A stretch of DNA of 64,000 nucleotides from Proteiniclasticum aestuarii (GCF_017368455.1 NZ_JAFNJU010000001.1:62001-126000), one strand, 5' to 3'. Counted from the first letter of the stretch, positions 54,368 to 63,414 are shown. Made by a program: numbers and translations. Notes: generated from the sequence alone by a model not told the origin.

Positions 54368-55559
54368 TTCTGTTTACCTCCAATATCCGTTCTCCATCTT
54401 TCAACCTGATCTTCACCTGACTGAGATGGTCCAGAGTCTTTACTTCCTTCACCAGATGATTTTTCTCATCATAAATCAGCGCATAGCCCTTTTCCAGAAT
54501 ATTCAGTGGATTGTGTGCTCTGATCAGACTATATCTGGATGAAAGCCTTTCCTTCACTCTGGATAGCTTCTGGATAATTATACCATTTAATTGATTCCTT
54601 TTTTTATCGATTTCAAGATATCCGTTGGCGATGAGGATTCTGGGATGGTTCTTGGACAAGGACTGAAACTGATTTCCGATTCGCATCTTCTCCAGTCTGA
54701 TCTTCATCTCATAAGCGCTTTCCAGTCTCTGAATGCTTTCCTTTACAGCTCTTGTCATTTCCTCCATGGATGGAATCACGACCTCAGCCGCCTGAGAAGG
54801 TGTTGCGCATCGAAGATCCGCCACAAAGTCTGCGATGGTGAAATCCACTTCGTGACCGATGCCTGTGACCACCGGGATTTTCGATTTTCTTATGGCGTAG
54901 GCAAGATCCAGATCATTGAAGCAGGAGAGGTCCTCATAGGATCCGCCACCTCTCGAAAGAATGATCACATCAATGTCCTTTCTCTGATTCACCTTCCGGA
55001 TGGCTTCCGTGAGAGAGCCGCGCGCCTCCTCACCCTGCACCAGCGTAGGGTAGATGATCAGGGATACCCCCTTGTTTCTTCTCCTGGTCACATTGATGAT
55101 GTCCTGGATGGCCGCTCCTGTGGATGAGGTGATGACAGCAACCTTTTCGGGAATTGCCGGAAGTGCTTTTTTTATCTCATCACGAAAAAGCCCCTCTTTC
55201 TGGAGCTTTTCCTTGTTTCGTTCAAATTCCTGATAGATTTCTCCAAGACCCACTTCTTCCATCAAGGAAGCATAGAGCTGATAGCTGCCTTCTTTTGTAT
55301 AGACACTGACTCTGCCCTTCACAAGAACTTTCATTCCGTCTTTGGGACTGATTTTCAGTCCAGAAGCCTCACTTCGAAACATCACACAGTTCACTTTCGC
55401 ACTCTCGTCTTTCAGCGAAAAATACAGGTGACCTGAAGAATGGGCTTTGAAGTTGGAGATTTCACCCATGACTGTCAGATTGTTCAGGATAAAGTCGTGA
55501 TCGAAATTTCTCTTGATATAGACGTTGAGGTCCGTAACACTCATGGTTTTAAGTTTCAT
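54342..55559 (-). CDS. xseA: Exodeoxyribonuclease VII large subunit
   Basis: Catalytic subunit of exonuclease VII, which digests single-stranded DNA. The 405 aa protein starts with an OB-fold (about 15-95), then the catalytic region with TSSTGAAIQDI, DVIILSRGGGSYEDL, GIGHEVDFTIADFVADLRCATPSQAAE, all characteristic, and a coiled-coil C-terminus. Between folD and xseB. CGGAGG site. Confidence 0.96.
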   Translation of the reverse strand: MKLKTMSVTDLNVYIKRNFDHDFILNNLTVMGEISNFKAHSSGHLYFSLKDESAKVNCVMFRSEASGLKISPKDGMKVLVKGRVSVYTKEGSYQLYASLMEEVGLGEIYQEFERNKEKLQKEGLFRDEIKKALPAIPEKVAVITSSTGAAIQDIINVTRRRNKGVSLIIYPTLVQGEEARGSLTEAIRKVNQRKDIDVIILSRGGGSYEDLSCFNDLDLAYAIRKSKIPVVTGIGHEVDFTIADFVADLRCATPSQAAEVVIPSMEEMTRAVKESIQRLESAYEMKIRLEKMRIGNQFQSLSKNHPRILIANGYLEIDKKRNQLNGIIIQKLSRVKERLSSRYSLIRAHNPLNILEKGYALIYDEKNHLVKEVKTLDHLSQVKIRLKDGERILEVNRNGEEKADL

Positions 55560-55579
55560 CTCTGACCTCCGTTTCAGGT

Positions 55580-56428
55580 TTATGATTCACTTTTTTCGTA
55601 GAGATCCACAAGGGTTCGCATAAGGATCGTAGTGGTAAGGGTACCTACTCCACCTGGCACTTTTGTCACCAGGGATGCTTTCTTCATGACACTTTCCAGG
55701 TCGCAGTCCCCCGTAATCTTCCCATCCAGTTCGGAAGTACCCACGTCAATGACGACAGCGCCATCTCCAACGTATTCCTCCGTAATCATTTTCGGCCTTC
55801 CCATGGCCGATATGAGGACTTCACCGGATCGCGCCACTTCTTTGAGATCCCTGGTTCTGGAATGGCAGACGGTAACGGTCATATGCTCTCTCAGCAGAAG
55901 CTGTATCAGAGGCTTCCCGACAATATTGCTTCGGCCTATGATCACCGCATGCTTTCCTTTCAGCTCACCTAAGGTGTCTTTGAGGATCTCCACAACGCTG
56001 GATGGCGTGCATGGCGCAATCCCTCCTGATGTGGAAGCCAGCAGACCGATATTCATGGGGTTGACTCCATCAATATCTTTGGATGGGCTGATTTTCATCG
56101 CAACTTTGTGTTCATCGATATGCTTCGGCAGGGGGAACAGGATCATGATGCCATGCACCTTATCATCATTATTCAGATCCCCGATGGTGGAAAGCAGCTC
56201 TTGTTCACTCACATCTTCCGTCAGTGTGAGTTTCAGCATCGTTCCTCCCAAGGATTCCAGAACCTTTTTCTGCATATCCATATAGTATACGGATCCAGGG
56301 TCTTCTCCAACAAGCACAGTGGCCAGCGTCGGCGTTGCCTTCCCATTGCTTCTAAAGGATTCTATGCGTTTTCTGATTTTCTCTTTTTCCACTTTCGCGA
56401 TGGCTGATACATTGATGATTTCTGACAT
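55580..56428 (-). CDS. folD: Bifunctional methylene-tetrahydrofolate dehydrogenase / cyclohydrolase
   Basis: FolD interconverts methylene-, methenyl- and 10-formyl-tetrahydrofolate. The 282 aa protein has VGEDPGSVYYMDMQKK with the catalytic Lys, GRSNIVGKPL for NADP binding, and PGGVGTLTTTIL near the C-terminus. The ATG at 56428 follows GAGGAGG and gives the normal N-terminus; the longer open frame lies inside nusB. 20 bp before xseA. Confidence 0.95.
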   Translation of the reverse strand: MSEIINVSAIAKVEKEKIRKRIESFRSNGKATPTLATVLVGEDPGSVYYMDMQKKVLESLGGTMLKLTLTEDVSEQELLSTIGDLNNDDKVHGIMILFPLPKHIDEHKVAMKISPSKDIDGVNPMNIGLLASTSGGIAPCTPSSVVEILKDTLGELKGKHAVIIGRSNIVGKPLIQLLLREHMTVTVCHSRTRDLKEVARSGEVLISAMGRPKMITEEYVGDGAVVIDVGTSELDGKITGDCDLESVMKKASLVTKVPGGVGTLTTTILMRTLVDLYEKSES

Positions 56429-56456
56429 GATTCTCCTCCTCTGCATTTCAGTGCGA

Positions 56457-56954
56457 CTACTTCTCGTCCAGCTCTTCTTCTGTTTCCGATTCTTCCATGT
56501 TCTCATTTTCCGGCACAGATTCCATGGAGTTTCTGGTCTCCATATGGGCGATTTTATCCAGAACGCCGTTGACAAAGGAGCCGGATGTGTCATCTGAATA
56601 TTTCTTTGTCATGTCCACGGCTTCAAAAATGGATACATTGTTGGGTATGTTCTCTATGAAGAGGATCTCATAGGTCGCAAGCCTCAGAATACTCAGATTG
56701 ATTTTAGAAAGTCTTGGAAGTTTCCACTTAACAAGATACTTCTCGATGATTCTGTCAATCTGTTCCTTATGTGACTCCACTCCCGTCAGGACATCTTCCA
56801 GATAATCCATATCCGTATCTTCCCGCAGATCATCCTGATTATCTTCAAAATAATCATCCATCAGCTCTTCAGGCGTCTTGTGATTCATCGTGCTCTGATA
56901 TAAAAGTTCCATTGCTATTTCTCTTGTTCTTTTTCTCATAATTCTTAAGGGCAT
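56457..56954 (-). CDS. nusB: Transcription antitermination factor NusB
   Basis: All-helical RNA-binding factor that acts with NusE on rRNA boxA. The 165 aa protein has RTREIAMELLYQ at the N-terminus, LSKINLSILRLATYEILF and NGVLDKIA. An acidic tail of about 30 residues (EENENMEESETEEELDE type) follows the normal family end. AAGGAGG fits the first ATG. A terminator sits between yqhY and nusB, so nusB may have its own promoter. Confidence 0.94.
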   Translation of the reverse strand: MPLRIMRKRTREIAMELLYQSTMNHKTPEELMDDYFEDNQDDLREDTDMDYLEDVLTGVESHKEQIDRIIEKYLVKWKLPRLSKINLSILRLATYEILFIENIPNNVSIFEAVDMTKKYSDDTSGSFVNGVLDKIAHMETRNSMESVPENENMEESETEEELDEK

Positions 56955-56996
56955 CCCTGCCCCCTCCTTGTATTCTAGATTTGCAGAAAACCACTG

Positions 56997-57022
56997 TAAA
57001 AAACCCTCTGCATCAGAGGGTT
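56997..57022 (-). terminator. Terminator after yqhY
   Basis: Minus-strand 9-bp perfect stem (57014-57022 with 57002-57010) with a 3-nt loop and a T run, 6 bp past the yqhY stop. Confidence 0.8.
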
Positions 57023-57027
57023 CGGTC

Positions 57028-57408
57028 TTACTTTTCCTTTGTCTCTTTGTCCTTCACATAGATGTTGTTCACATAGACATTCACCGCAGAGACTTTCAGT
57101 CCCGTGATGGTCTCCACTGTTTCCTTCACGTTCACCTGCGCCTTCTGTACAACCTCCGGTATCTTAAAGCCGTATTCAATGCTTACAACCATATCTATGA
57201 TGGCGTCATGTTCTCCCACAGTCACCTTTACCCCTTTGGTCACATTCCTCTTTCCTGTAACCACCTGAGTAATTCCTCCGGTCAGTGTAGGATGAAGGCC
57301 CTGGATACCCTGAATTTCGCTGGCGGCGATTCCTGCAATTACACCAACTACATCCTCAGATATCTTGACCACTCCATGACCTTGGGTTTTATTCATATTC
57401 TCACTCAT
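57028..57408 (-). CDS. yqhY: Asp23/Gls24 family protein (YqhY)
   Basis: A 126 aa Asp23/Gls24-type envelope-associated protein; the family core is GVVKISEDVVGVIAGIAASE and YGFKIPEVVQKAQVNVKETVE. Its homologues interact with acetyl-CoA carboxylase control or the membrane in Bacillus and Staphylococcus. Gene order yqhY-nusB-folD is conserved in Firmicutes. CGAGGAGG site. The 185-bp gap to the HAD gene shows no other gene. Confidence 0.93.
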   Translation of the reverse strand: MSENMNKTQGHGVVKISEDVVGVIAGIAASEIQGIQGLHPTLTGGITQVVTGKRNVTKGVKVTVGEHDAIIDMVVSIEYGFKIPEVVQKAQVNVKETVETITGLKVSAVNVYVNNIYVKDKETKEK

Positions 57409-57548
57409 TCCTTATCCTCCTCGATACAGTAGGTCTATTTGGAATAATTATACCAAATTGGCCTTTTATAAGCAATTGAATAGCCAAATAACCACTCTAT
57501 CTTCAAGGATAATTAAGATGCGGTTTGACCCTTTCAAACTCCGGTTCA

Positions 57549-57592
57549 AATAAAAGAGTCTCCCTCCAGATAGGAAGAAGACTTCTTTATTC
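57549..57592 (-). terminator. Terminator-like hairpin after the HAD gene
   Basis: Minus-strand imperfect stem AAAGAAGTCT / AGACTCTTTT (one bulge) with an inner GGAGGGAG loop and a T-rich end, directly after the stop. Confidence 0.5.
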
Positions 57593-57593
57593 T

Positions 57594-58385
57594 TTAAACC
57601 TCTTGAATCATCTGCTTTACAGATGAGAATGCGAAATCCGCCTGAATGGAACTATCCTCATAGTCCCTTTCCTTCGTTTCACCGGAGAAGACCAGTACCG
57701 ATGTGATGCCTGCATTGATACCTGTCTGGATGTCGGTATACAGGCGGTCTCCCACCATGGCCATTCCAGTCTTGTCCAGGCCATACTTGTAGGCGATGCT
57801 TTCCACAACTTCCTTGTTCGGTTTCCCGATGACTTTCGGTTTTTTACCCGTTGAAGCTTCTATCATGGCAGCCATGGCGCCTGCATCGGGCATGAAGGCA
57901 TCATTGGGAAGCGGACAGTTGAAGTCGGGATGAGTGGCGATGTATTCCACACCAGAAGCGATATACTCACAGGCTCCCCAGATCTTTTCATAAGTCAGTG
58001 TAGTATCAAACCCCAGCACTACAAAGTCCACTTCTTCTCCACGCTTCTTTACAAGCTGGAACCCCTCTCTTTCAAACTCGTCTTCCAGCGCAGGTGTGCC
58101 CAGGAGATAGATTCGGGCCCCTTCATGATTGCGCTTCAGATACCTTGTGGTTGCTTCTCCTGATGTGAAGATCTCTTCTGCAGCGGCATCAATGCCAAGT
58201 TTTCTGAGCTTCTCCACATAGATGAGCTTGTTTTTTGATGAATTGTTGGTGAGAAAAATATATCTTTTTCCATTCTTCTTCAATGTGTCGAGAAAATCAA
58301 GGGCTCCCTCGATCAGTTCATTTCCTAGAAATATGGTTCCATCCATATCCAGAAGAAACGTATCTTTTTCTTTTAAAATACTCAA
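57594..58385 (-). CDS. HAD-IIA family phosphatase (NagD-like)
   Basis: A 263 aa HAD phosphatase with the nucleophile DMDGTIFLGNELI at residues 13-25, motif II FLTNNSS near 45-51, and motifs III/IV in the tail GKPNKEV and MVGDRLYTDI, as in NagD and 4-nitrophenyl phosphatases. The substrate is unknown. The start codon is TTG after AAAGGAG. It lies 19 bp behind the TRAP permease gene and probably shares the transcript, which hints at a role in the metabolism of the transported compound. Confidence 0.88.
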   Translation of the reverse strand: MSILKEKDTFLLDMDGTIFLGNELIEGALDFLDTLKKNGKRYIFLTNNSSKNKLIYVEKLRKLGIDAAAEEIFTSGEATTRYLKRNHEGARIYLLGTPALEDEFEREGFQLVKKRGEEVDFVVLGFDTTLTYEKIWGACEYIASGVEYIATHPDFNCPLPNDAFMPDAGAMAAMIEASTGKKPKVIGKPNKEVVESIAYKYGLDKTGMAMVGDRLYTDIQTGINAGITSVLVFSGETKERDYEDSSIQADFAFSSVKQMIQEV

Positions 58386-58403
58386 AACGATACTCCTTTA
58401 CGG

Positions 58404-59690
58404 TCAACTGAAGAGATTGAATGTGAACAGAGCAATTCCTTCAGAGTAAGTTACAAGCAGCAGTACCACCAGAAGGGCCACAATGAACGGCCAAACTTCC
58501 TTGATGAAATCTTCCAGCTTGACATTGACGATGGAGCAGACCGTAAACATCATGGAGCCGAACGGTGGCGTCAGGCCGCCGATCATGATATTCACGATGA
58601 AGATCATACCGAAATGAAGCGGGTCGATGCCGAAGGATACAACCGCAGGCACGAGAAGTGGTGCGAGAATAACCAGTGCAGCTCCCCCTTCCAGGAACAT
58701 GCCGATGAAGAGCAGCAGTGCATTGATGACAAGAAGCAGCACAATCGGGCTGTCTGTCATGTTCATCAGGAATTCCGTAATGATCTGCGGAATCTGTTCC
58801 AGTGTCAGGTAATATCCGAAGACCTTGGCGCTGGCGATGATGGACATGACCGCACCAGTACCCTTCACTGTATCCATGAAGATCATAGGCAGATGCTTAG
58901 GCTTCAGCTCCTTGTAGACGAAGAATCCTACGATGACGGAGAAGACAACGGCTACCGCTCCAGCCTCAGTGGGTGTGAACACACCAAAACGCATACCCAT
59001 GATGATTCCGAAGGGAATGAAAAGGGCCCAGATGGACTTCAGGAACTGCCTGAAGATTTCTCCCACATTGGCAATACGTTCTCTGGATGGTGTGTAGTTT
59101 CTCTTCAGCGCAATGATGTGCACCGTAATCATAAGCATGATGGCCATGAGAATACCTGGCATATAGGCCGCCAGGAACATATCTCCCACCGCCACGTTGG
59201 CGATCAGCGCATATAGAATCAGATTGGTTCCGGGTGGTATGACCGGACTGATGGCAGATGAAGCAGCGGTGATCGCTGCTGAAAAAGGCTTCGAGAAACC
59301 TTTCTTCACCATTTCAGGTACCAGAATCTTGGACTGCATGGCAGCATCCGCATTGGCGGAACCTGAGATACCACCCATGAGCGCACTTAACAGTACATTA
59401 ACCTGAGCGAGTCCACCCTTGGTGTGACCGACCAGCACATCTGCAAAATCCATGAGTGCTCCGGAAATTCCCGAGTGATTCATGACGGATCCCACCATAA
59501 TGAAGAAAGGAACCGCTAGATACGGGAAGGATTCCACAGAAGTGACAAACTGCTGTATGACCATTTCCATGGGCATGGAATTGTTGATGAACATGAAATA
59601 GAACAAGGAAGATCCCATCAGCGCGAAGGCTACGGGAATGTTCATGAAGAACAGAATAAACAGGACCAGTACCGGTAATAAAGACTCCAT
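58404..59690 (-). CDS. dctM: TRAP transporter large permease (DctM)
   Basis: A 428 aa membrane protein with about twelve hydrophobic segments, the large subunit of a tripartite ATP-independent periplasmic-type transporter, which couples uptake to Na+ or H+. Family features: the N-terminal LFILFFMNIPVAFAL, ALMGGISGSANADAAMQSK, GGLTPPFGSMMF and SKILVPEMVKKGF. It starts immediately after the dctQ stop. Substrate unknown (a carboxylate, sialic acid or similar). Confidence 0.93.
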   Translation of the reverse strand: MESLLPVLVLFILFFMNIPVAFALMGSSLFYFMFINNSMPMEMVIQQFVTSVESFPYLAVPFFIMVGSVMNHSGISGALMDFADVLVGHTKGGLAQVNVLLSALMGGISGSANADAAMQSKILVPEMVKKGFSKPFSAAITAASSAISPVIPPGTNLILYALIANVAVGDMFLAAYMPGILMAIMLMITVHIIALKRNYTPSRERIANVGEIFRQFLKSIWALFIPFGIIMGMRFGVFTPTEAGAVAVVFSVIVGFFVYKELKPKHLPMIFMDTVKGTGAVMSIIASAKVFGYYLTLEQIPQIITEFLMNMTDSPIVLLLVINALLLFIGMFLEGGAALVILAPLLVPAVVSFGIDPLHFGMIFIVNIMIGGLTPPFGSMMFTVCSIVNVKLEDFIKEVWPFIVALLVVLLLVTYSEGIALFTFNLFS

Positions 59691-60214
59691 TAATCATCCA
59701 CCCCCTGATCTTCTGGCGCACCGATCTCAAGACTTACGTCCTTCTTCAGGAATACCTTTCTGATACTCTGAACAAAAAAGTAGATGGAATAGATGGTGAT
59801 CAGTGCAAAGGAAATAACAATTGCAATATAAATATATTTATAAGAAAACTCCAGCGCGGCAGTGATCTTAGTGGAATTTCTAAAATAAAGATAGCTCAGA
59901 TAAAACATTCCTCCTGAAAGAAATGTGACAACACCGGAAGTCAGCATCACAACCAGTGGCTGATGCTTATCGGGCACCAGATTGGTGAGTACCTCTACAC
60001 CGATCAGACCTTTTGTCTTGTATGCATTGGCAAAGCCCAGAAAAATAACCCAGACGAAGGCACCTACGGCTATTTCTTCAGACCAGTGATAGGTAAAGTT
60101 CAGGAAATATCTGGTGAACACATTCACAACAACCAGTACTGTGGTTACCGTGAGAAACATTGCACCGATATACAGTTCAAAGTTTACAAACAACTTTTTC
60201 CATTTATCTTTCAT
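59690..60214 (-). CDS. dctQ: TRAP transporter small permease (DctQ)
   Basis: A 174 aa membrane protein with four hydrophobic segments (about 15-36, 55-75, 92-113, 130-150), the DctQ helper of the TRAP permease. Family feature: RYFLNFTYHWSEEIAVGAFVW. The ATG at 60214 follows GAGGAGG; a start 90 bp upstream would read through the dctP-dctQ hairpin. Start of the dctQ-dctM-HAD cistrons. Confidence 0.88.
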   Translation of the reverse strand: MKDKWKKLFVNFELYIGAMFLTVTTVLVVVNVFTRYFLNFTYHWSEEIAVGAFVWVIFLGFANAYKTKGLIGVEVLTNLVPDKHQPLVVMLTSGVVTFLSGGMFYLSYLYFRNSTKITAALEFSYKYIYIAIVISFALITIYSIYFFVQSIRKVFLKKDVSLEIGAPEDQGVDD

Positions 60215-60285
60215 CTCGTCCTCCTCTTTCTCGAAAACAAAATTTCTTTTGTTCAGATTTTTCAAATAAAAGTCAGTATAATCTT

Positions 60286-60322
60286 CAATAGCATTCTCCT
60301 TCAACGAAAGAGAATGCTATTG
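60286..60322 (-). repeat. Intercistronic hairpin between dctP and dctQ
   Basis: A perfect 13-bp stem (60286-60298 with 60310-60322) around an 11-nt loop, 17 bp past the dctP stop and before the dctQ site. There is no T tract, so it is better read as an mRNA-stabilising or processing hairpin that keeps the binding protein in excess. Confidence 0.65.
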
Positions 60323-60338
60323 TCAATCAGATTAAATA

Positions 60339-61391
60339 TTACTGTGCAGCCTTGATCTTTTCAAGTTCTTCAAGAATTCTCTCGTAGATTCCAGGTGTCC
60401 AGTTATCAAACTTGGTATATACAGGCTCTGCAGCCTTCAGGAACGCTTCTGCATCCACTTCATGGAAGCTTACGCCTTCAGCCTTCAGAAGATCAGCAAA
60501 TTCGTCTTCTGCCTTGATGGTTTCAGCCAGATTATCCTGCATGCCCTTTTCGAATTCTTCAGAAAGGATTGTCTGCTGCTCTTCGGTCAGTTCAGCCCAC
60601 AGATCATCAGAGATGACTACAGCAGAAACACCTAGAAGATGGTTTGTCAGAGAGTATTCCTTGACATTCTCATACTGCTGTGTGCCGTAGTAAGTCATGA
60701 TGGATCCTTCTACACCGTCGATGACGCCCTGCTGGATTGCAGCATAAGTGTCAGGATATGGCATGGAAACGGGGTTTCCGCCCATGGCTTCGATGGTGTA
60801 GGTGTACAGCTGACTCGTAGGAACACGTATGTTGAGTCCCTTCATATCTTCTGGAGTCTTGATGGGCTTCTTCGTCATCATGCTTCTGAATCCGAATACC
60901 CAGTCCAGTGACATGACCTTTACACCATGGTCTTCTTCAATCTTGGCATTGAGCTCTTCCACAAGTGGAGTCTTGGTCATTGCCAGATATTCATCAAATG
61001 TGGTATACAGGAAGGGTCCTGTGATGGCATTGTAATCTGGTACATAGTCTCCCAGGAAGTTTACACCGTCAACCAGTATCCAGTCGGACCCCTTGACGAT
61101 CTGTTCCATGCCATCTTTACCGATTGGCAGAGTTCCGCCTGTGAAAAGCTTCAGTTCCAGTGAACCGTTACTTCTCTCGTTTACAGCCTCCACAACCTTT
61201 TTCAGTGAGATTGCTGTCTGTTCGTCATCAACGAACTTTGTGCTGATGGTGATTTCCTTGGTTTCCGTTGCTGCAGGAGTTTCAGCTCCTGGTGTTTCGG
61301 CTCCTGGTGTCTCAGCTGGTTCCTTGCTTCCACATGCTACGATGGAAGTCGCCATTAACACTGTTGCGAGCAACATTGCGATTTTTTTCAT
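60339..61391 (-). CDS. dctP: TRAP transporter substrate-binding lipoprotein (DctP)
   Basis: A 350 aa secreted binding protein with a lipobox ending SIVACG (Cys near residue 20) and an unusual repeated acidic linker made of PGAET copies (about 25-45). The body shows the DctP pattern: the Arg contact in KGLNIRVP, YTYTIEAMGGNPVSMPYPDTYAAI, and QQGVIDGVEG. The ligand is unknown but the conserved arginine suggests a carboxylate. GGGGGA site. First gene of dctP-dctQ-dctM-HAD. Confidence 0.92.
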   Translation of the reverse strand: MKKIAMLLATVLMATSIVACGSKEPAETPGAETPGAETPAATETKEITISTKFVDDEQTAISLKKVVEAVNERSNGSLELKLFTGGTLPIGKDGMEQIVKGSDWILVDGVNFLGDYVPDYNAITGPFLYTTFDEYLAMTKTPLVEELNAKIEEDHGVKVMSLDWVFGFRSMMTKKPIKTPEDMKGLNIRVPTSQLYTYTIEAMGGNPVSMPYPDTYAAIQQGVIDGVEGSIMTYYGTQQYENVKEYSLTNHLLGVSAVVISDDLWAELTEEQQTILSEEFEKGMQDNLAETIKAEDEFADLLKAEGVSFHEVDAEAFLKAAEPVYTKFDNWTPGIYERILEELEKIKAAQ

Positions 61392-61613
61392 GAAGTGTCC
61401 CCCTTCAAAATATATTAATATTTTTTCGCAAATAAAAATGCAGAGACATATCTTGAATGGGCAGCTGTAGCCATATCTTAGAGAATGATACGCTTAGCGC
61501 TCATTAACATAATCTCTGTATTTTTTCTAGCTAATTAATGTTAACACAATGTTATTTTCTTGTAAAGGTTTAAATGCAATTGTTTTCATGAAGCACAGTC
61601 TTTGTCTCTTTAC

Positions 61614-61627
61614 CCTATTCGAATAGG
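61614..61627. promoter_or_regulatory. Perfect 14-bp palindrome upstream of the TRAP operon
   Basis: CCTATTCGAATAGG is self-complementary over all 14 bases, about 220 bp upstream of the dctP start in a 286-bp gap. It looks like an operator for a dimeric regulator. No regulator gene is adjacent. A second symmetric element (CAGAGA at 61441-61446 with TCTCTG at 61513-61518) lies closer to dctP. Confidence 0.45.
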
Positions 61628-61677
61628 ATTCATATTCAACCCATACGGGCATTTCAGAAATTGCTTTCATATAGTTT

Positions 61678-61710
61678 TAAAGGGAATCTGGATGACCCAG
61701 ATTCCCTTTA
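61678..61710 (-). terminator. Terminator-like hairpin after efp
   Basis: A perfect 14-bp stem (61678-61691 with 61697-61710) and a 5-nt loop, 13 bp past the efp stop. The T tract is short. Confidence 0.65.
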
Positions 61711-61723
61711 TTCTGCTCTTTTA

Positions 61724-62281
61724 TTATACTCTTTCCATGTAGTCGCCGGTACGCGTGTCCACTCTTATGGAGTCTCCTTCATTGATGAAGAACGGAACCA
61801 TGACCACTGCACCTGTTTCCACTGTAGCAGGCTTCAGTGCATTTGTCGCCGTATTTCCTTTGACACCAGGTTCTGTTTCGGTGACTTGAAGTTCCACGAA
61901 GTTCGGCGCTTCCACAGAGAATGCCTCTCCTTTGTAGAATTTGATCACTGCAAAGTTGTTTTCCTTCAGGAACTTGATGGCCTCTTCCACTTTTTCGTAA
62001 TTCAGGGGAATCTGCTCAAAGGTTTCCTGGTCCATGAAGTAGTAGAGCTCACCATCATTGTACAGATACTGCATTTCCTTTCTTTCTATGACAGCTTCCA
62101 TCAGTTTTGTGGTAGGGTTGAATGTGGTTTCTGTAGTGCCACCCATGATTACATTTCTAAGCTTTGTTCTTACAAATGCAGCACCCTTACCAGGTTTTAC
62201 ATGCAGAAAATCAAGTACTACATATACATTGCCTTCGTGCTCAAATGTTGTTCCTTTTCTTAAATCACTTGCTGAAATCAT
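61724..62281 (-). CDS. efp: Elongation factor P
   Basis: Helps ribosomes form bonds at consecutive prolines. The 185 aa protein has the usual three beta-barrel domains, the tip lysine Lys32 in [15 protein letters not shown] that is modified in some bacteria, and the C-terminal [17 protein letters not shown]. The ATG at 62281 follows TTGGAGG; the longer frame adds eight residues. A modification gene is not seen here. The 188-bp gap to aroK holds nothing I recognise. Confidence 0.96.
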   Translation of the reverse strand: MISASDLRKGTTFEHEGNVYVVLDFLHVKPGKGAAFVRTKLRNVIMGGTTETTFNPTTKLMEAVIERKEMQYLYNDGELYYFMDQETFEQIPLNYEKVEEAIKFLKENNFAVIKFYKGEAFSVEAPNFVELQVTETEPGVKGNTATNALKPATVETGAVVMVPFFINEGDSIRVDTRTGDYMERV

Positions 62282-62469
62282 TTTTATACCTCCAAATTTC
62301 CCCAATAAATAGTATACGCCGGATATGCTCCAGCGGTTTTAAAACAGAAGGTTGGGGGTTTCATAAAAGGATTTCCTTCTGCCATCATAAATTAAAGTTT
62401 CCCGTAATTAACCAATGATATTTTACCAGATTGACCAGAGTTTGGCAATAAATATTGATTGGCATCGCA

Positions 62470-63000
62470 TCATCGTGTTCCATGAGCTCCATGAGTTTCA
62501 TCTCCAAGATAATCCTTTATAGCACGGATCACATTACGGAGATTTGCGCCTGCCTCTTCTTCACCGATTACTGTGATATCCGCTTTTTCGTATACTTCAG
62601 ATCTTTCCTCTAGAAGCTGAGTGAGTGAAGGTAAACTATTCGACAGTGGTCTTACACGATCCTTCTCCAATCGTTCCCAGAGAACTTCAGCAGGATACTT
62701 GATATACAGTGTGATAGCTCTCTCCTTCATGATTGTCATGTTGTCGTGATGAACAGGGAATCCTCCCCCGGTGGATATGAAGAGGTTCTCCTTCTCCAGA
62801 AGACACAAAAGAAGCGCATGTTCGATTGCCCGCAGCTTCTCTTCTCCATGAATCATGATGATCTCCTCCGGAGTCAAACCTTCATTTTCACTGATTTTCA
62901 TATCCGTATCCAGAAAATCCATGTGAAGCGCTTCAGCCACACTTCTTCCTAGGGTGCTTTTCCCACTCCCGGGCATGCCTATGATAAAAATATTCTTCAT
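62470..63000 (-). CDS. aroK: Shikimate kinase
   Basis: Phosphorylates shikimate in aromatic amino acid synthesis. The 176 aa protein has P-loop GMPGSGKST near residues 8-16, DTDMKI (Asp33 type substrate residue), the LRAIE arginine, STGGGFPV and a RPL arginine. AAAGGGG site. It follows pilin-like genes; a pilin-aroK-efp order is common in Clostridia. AroH is at 32.6 kb. Confidence 0.92.
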   Translation of the reverse strand: MKNIFIIGMPGSGKSTLGRSVAEALHMDFLDTDMKISENEGLTPEEIIMIHGEEKLRAIEHALLLCLLEKENLFISTGGGFPVHHDNMTIMKERAITLYIKYPAEVLWERLEKDRVRPLSNSLPSLTQLLEERSEVYEKADITVIGEEEAGANLRNVIRAIKDYLGDETHGAHGTR

Positions 63001-63003
63001 TCT

Positions 63004-63414
63004 CTACACCCCTTTATTGATCAGCCGGATCTGAACTTCATCCTCTGTTACCATCACCGACCTGTAGTAGTTTATCCTTCGATCCAGCACAGATATCATA
63101 TACAGGTCATCTCCATTATAACTGGAATCATAGGAAAGAGTGAAGTCTTTATAGAGGATCTTTCTCCCAGTCATCAGGTACGCCATCAGTCCTTCCGCGG
63201 ATCCATAGGTAGAGGAAAGATATGTTTCCATATCCTCCAGTTCCGTCACAAATGCATGCACTCTGACATCCATGGAATAGATCCCCTTTTCAATGTAGAC
63301 GTGACTTCTAAGCAGTCTGTAGTTCCTGACCAGTATCATGCTGCACAGCACAAGGACCATCATAGCATAGAGGATGCTTCCTTTTCTACTTCCCAATTTT
63401 AAAGCTCCTTTCAT
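63004..63414 (-). CDS. Pilin-like membrane protein (ComGG-like), hypothetical
   Basis: A 136 aa protein with a short basic N-terminus, a Gly-Ser step and a hydrophobic helix (GSILYAMMVLVLCSMIL) as in minor pilins, then a hydrophilic domain with Tyr-rich beta stretches. I see no exact prepilin cleavage motif, so this is a tentative assignment by position in a pilin-type cluster. It overlaps the upstream gene by 29 bp and has a weak ribosome site. Followed 4 bp later by aroK. Confidence 0.55.
   Translation of the reverse strand: MKGALKLGSRKGSILYAMMVLVLCSMILVRNYRLLRSHVYIEKGIYSMDVRVHAFVTELEDMETYLSSTYGSAEGLMAYLMTGRKILYKDFTLSYDSSYNGDDLYMISVLDRRINYYRSVMVTEDEVQIRLINKGV

Noticed and set aside
56429..56593. 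55-codon N-terminal extension of FolD
   Set aside because: It lies within nusB in another frame; the ATG at 56428 with GAGGAGG gives the normal start.
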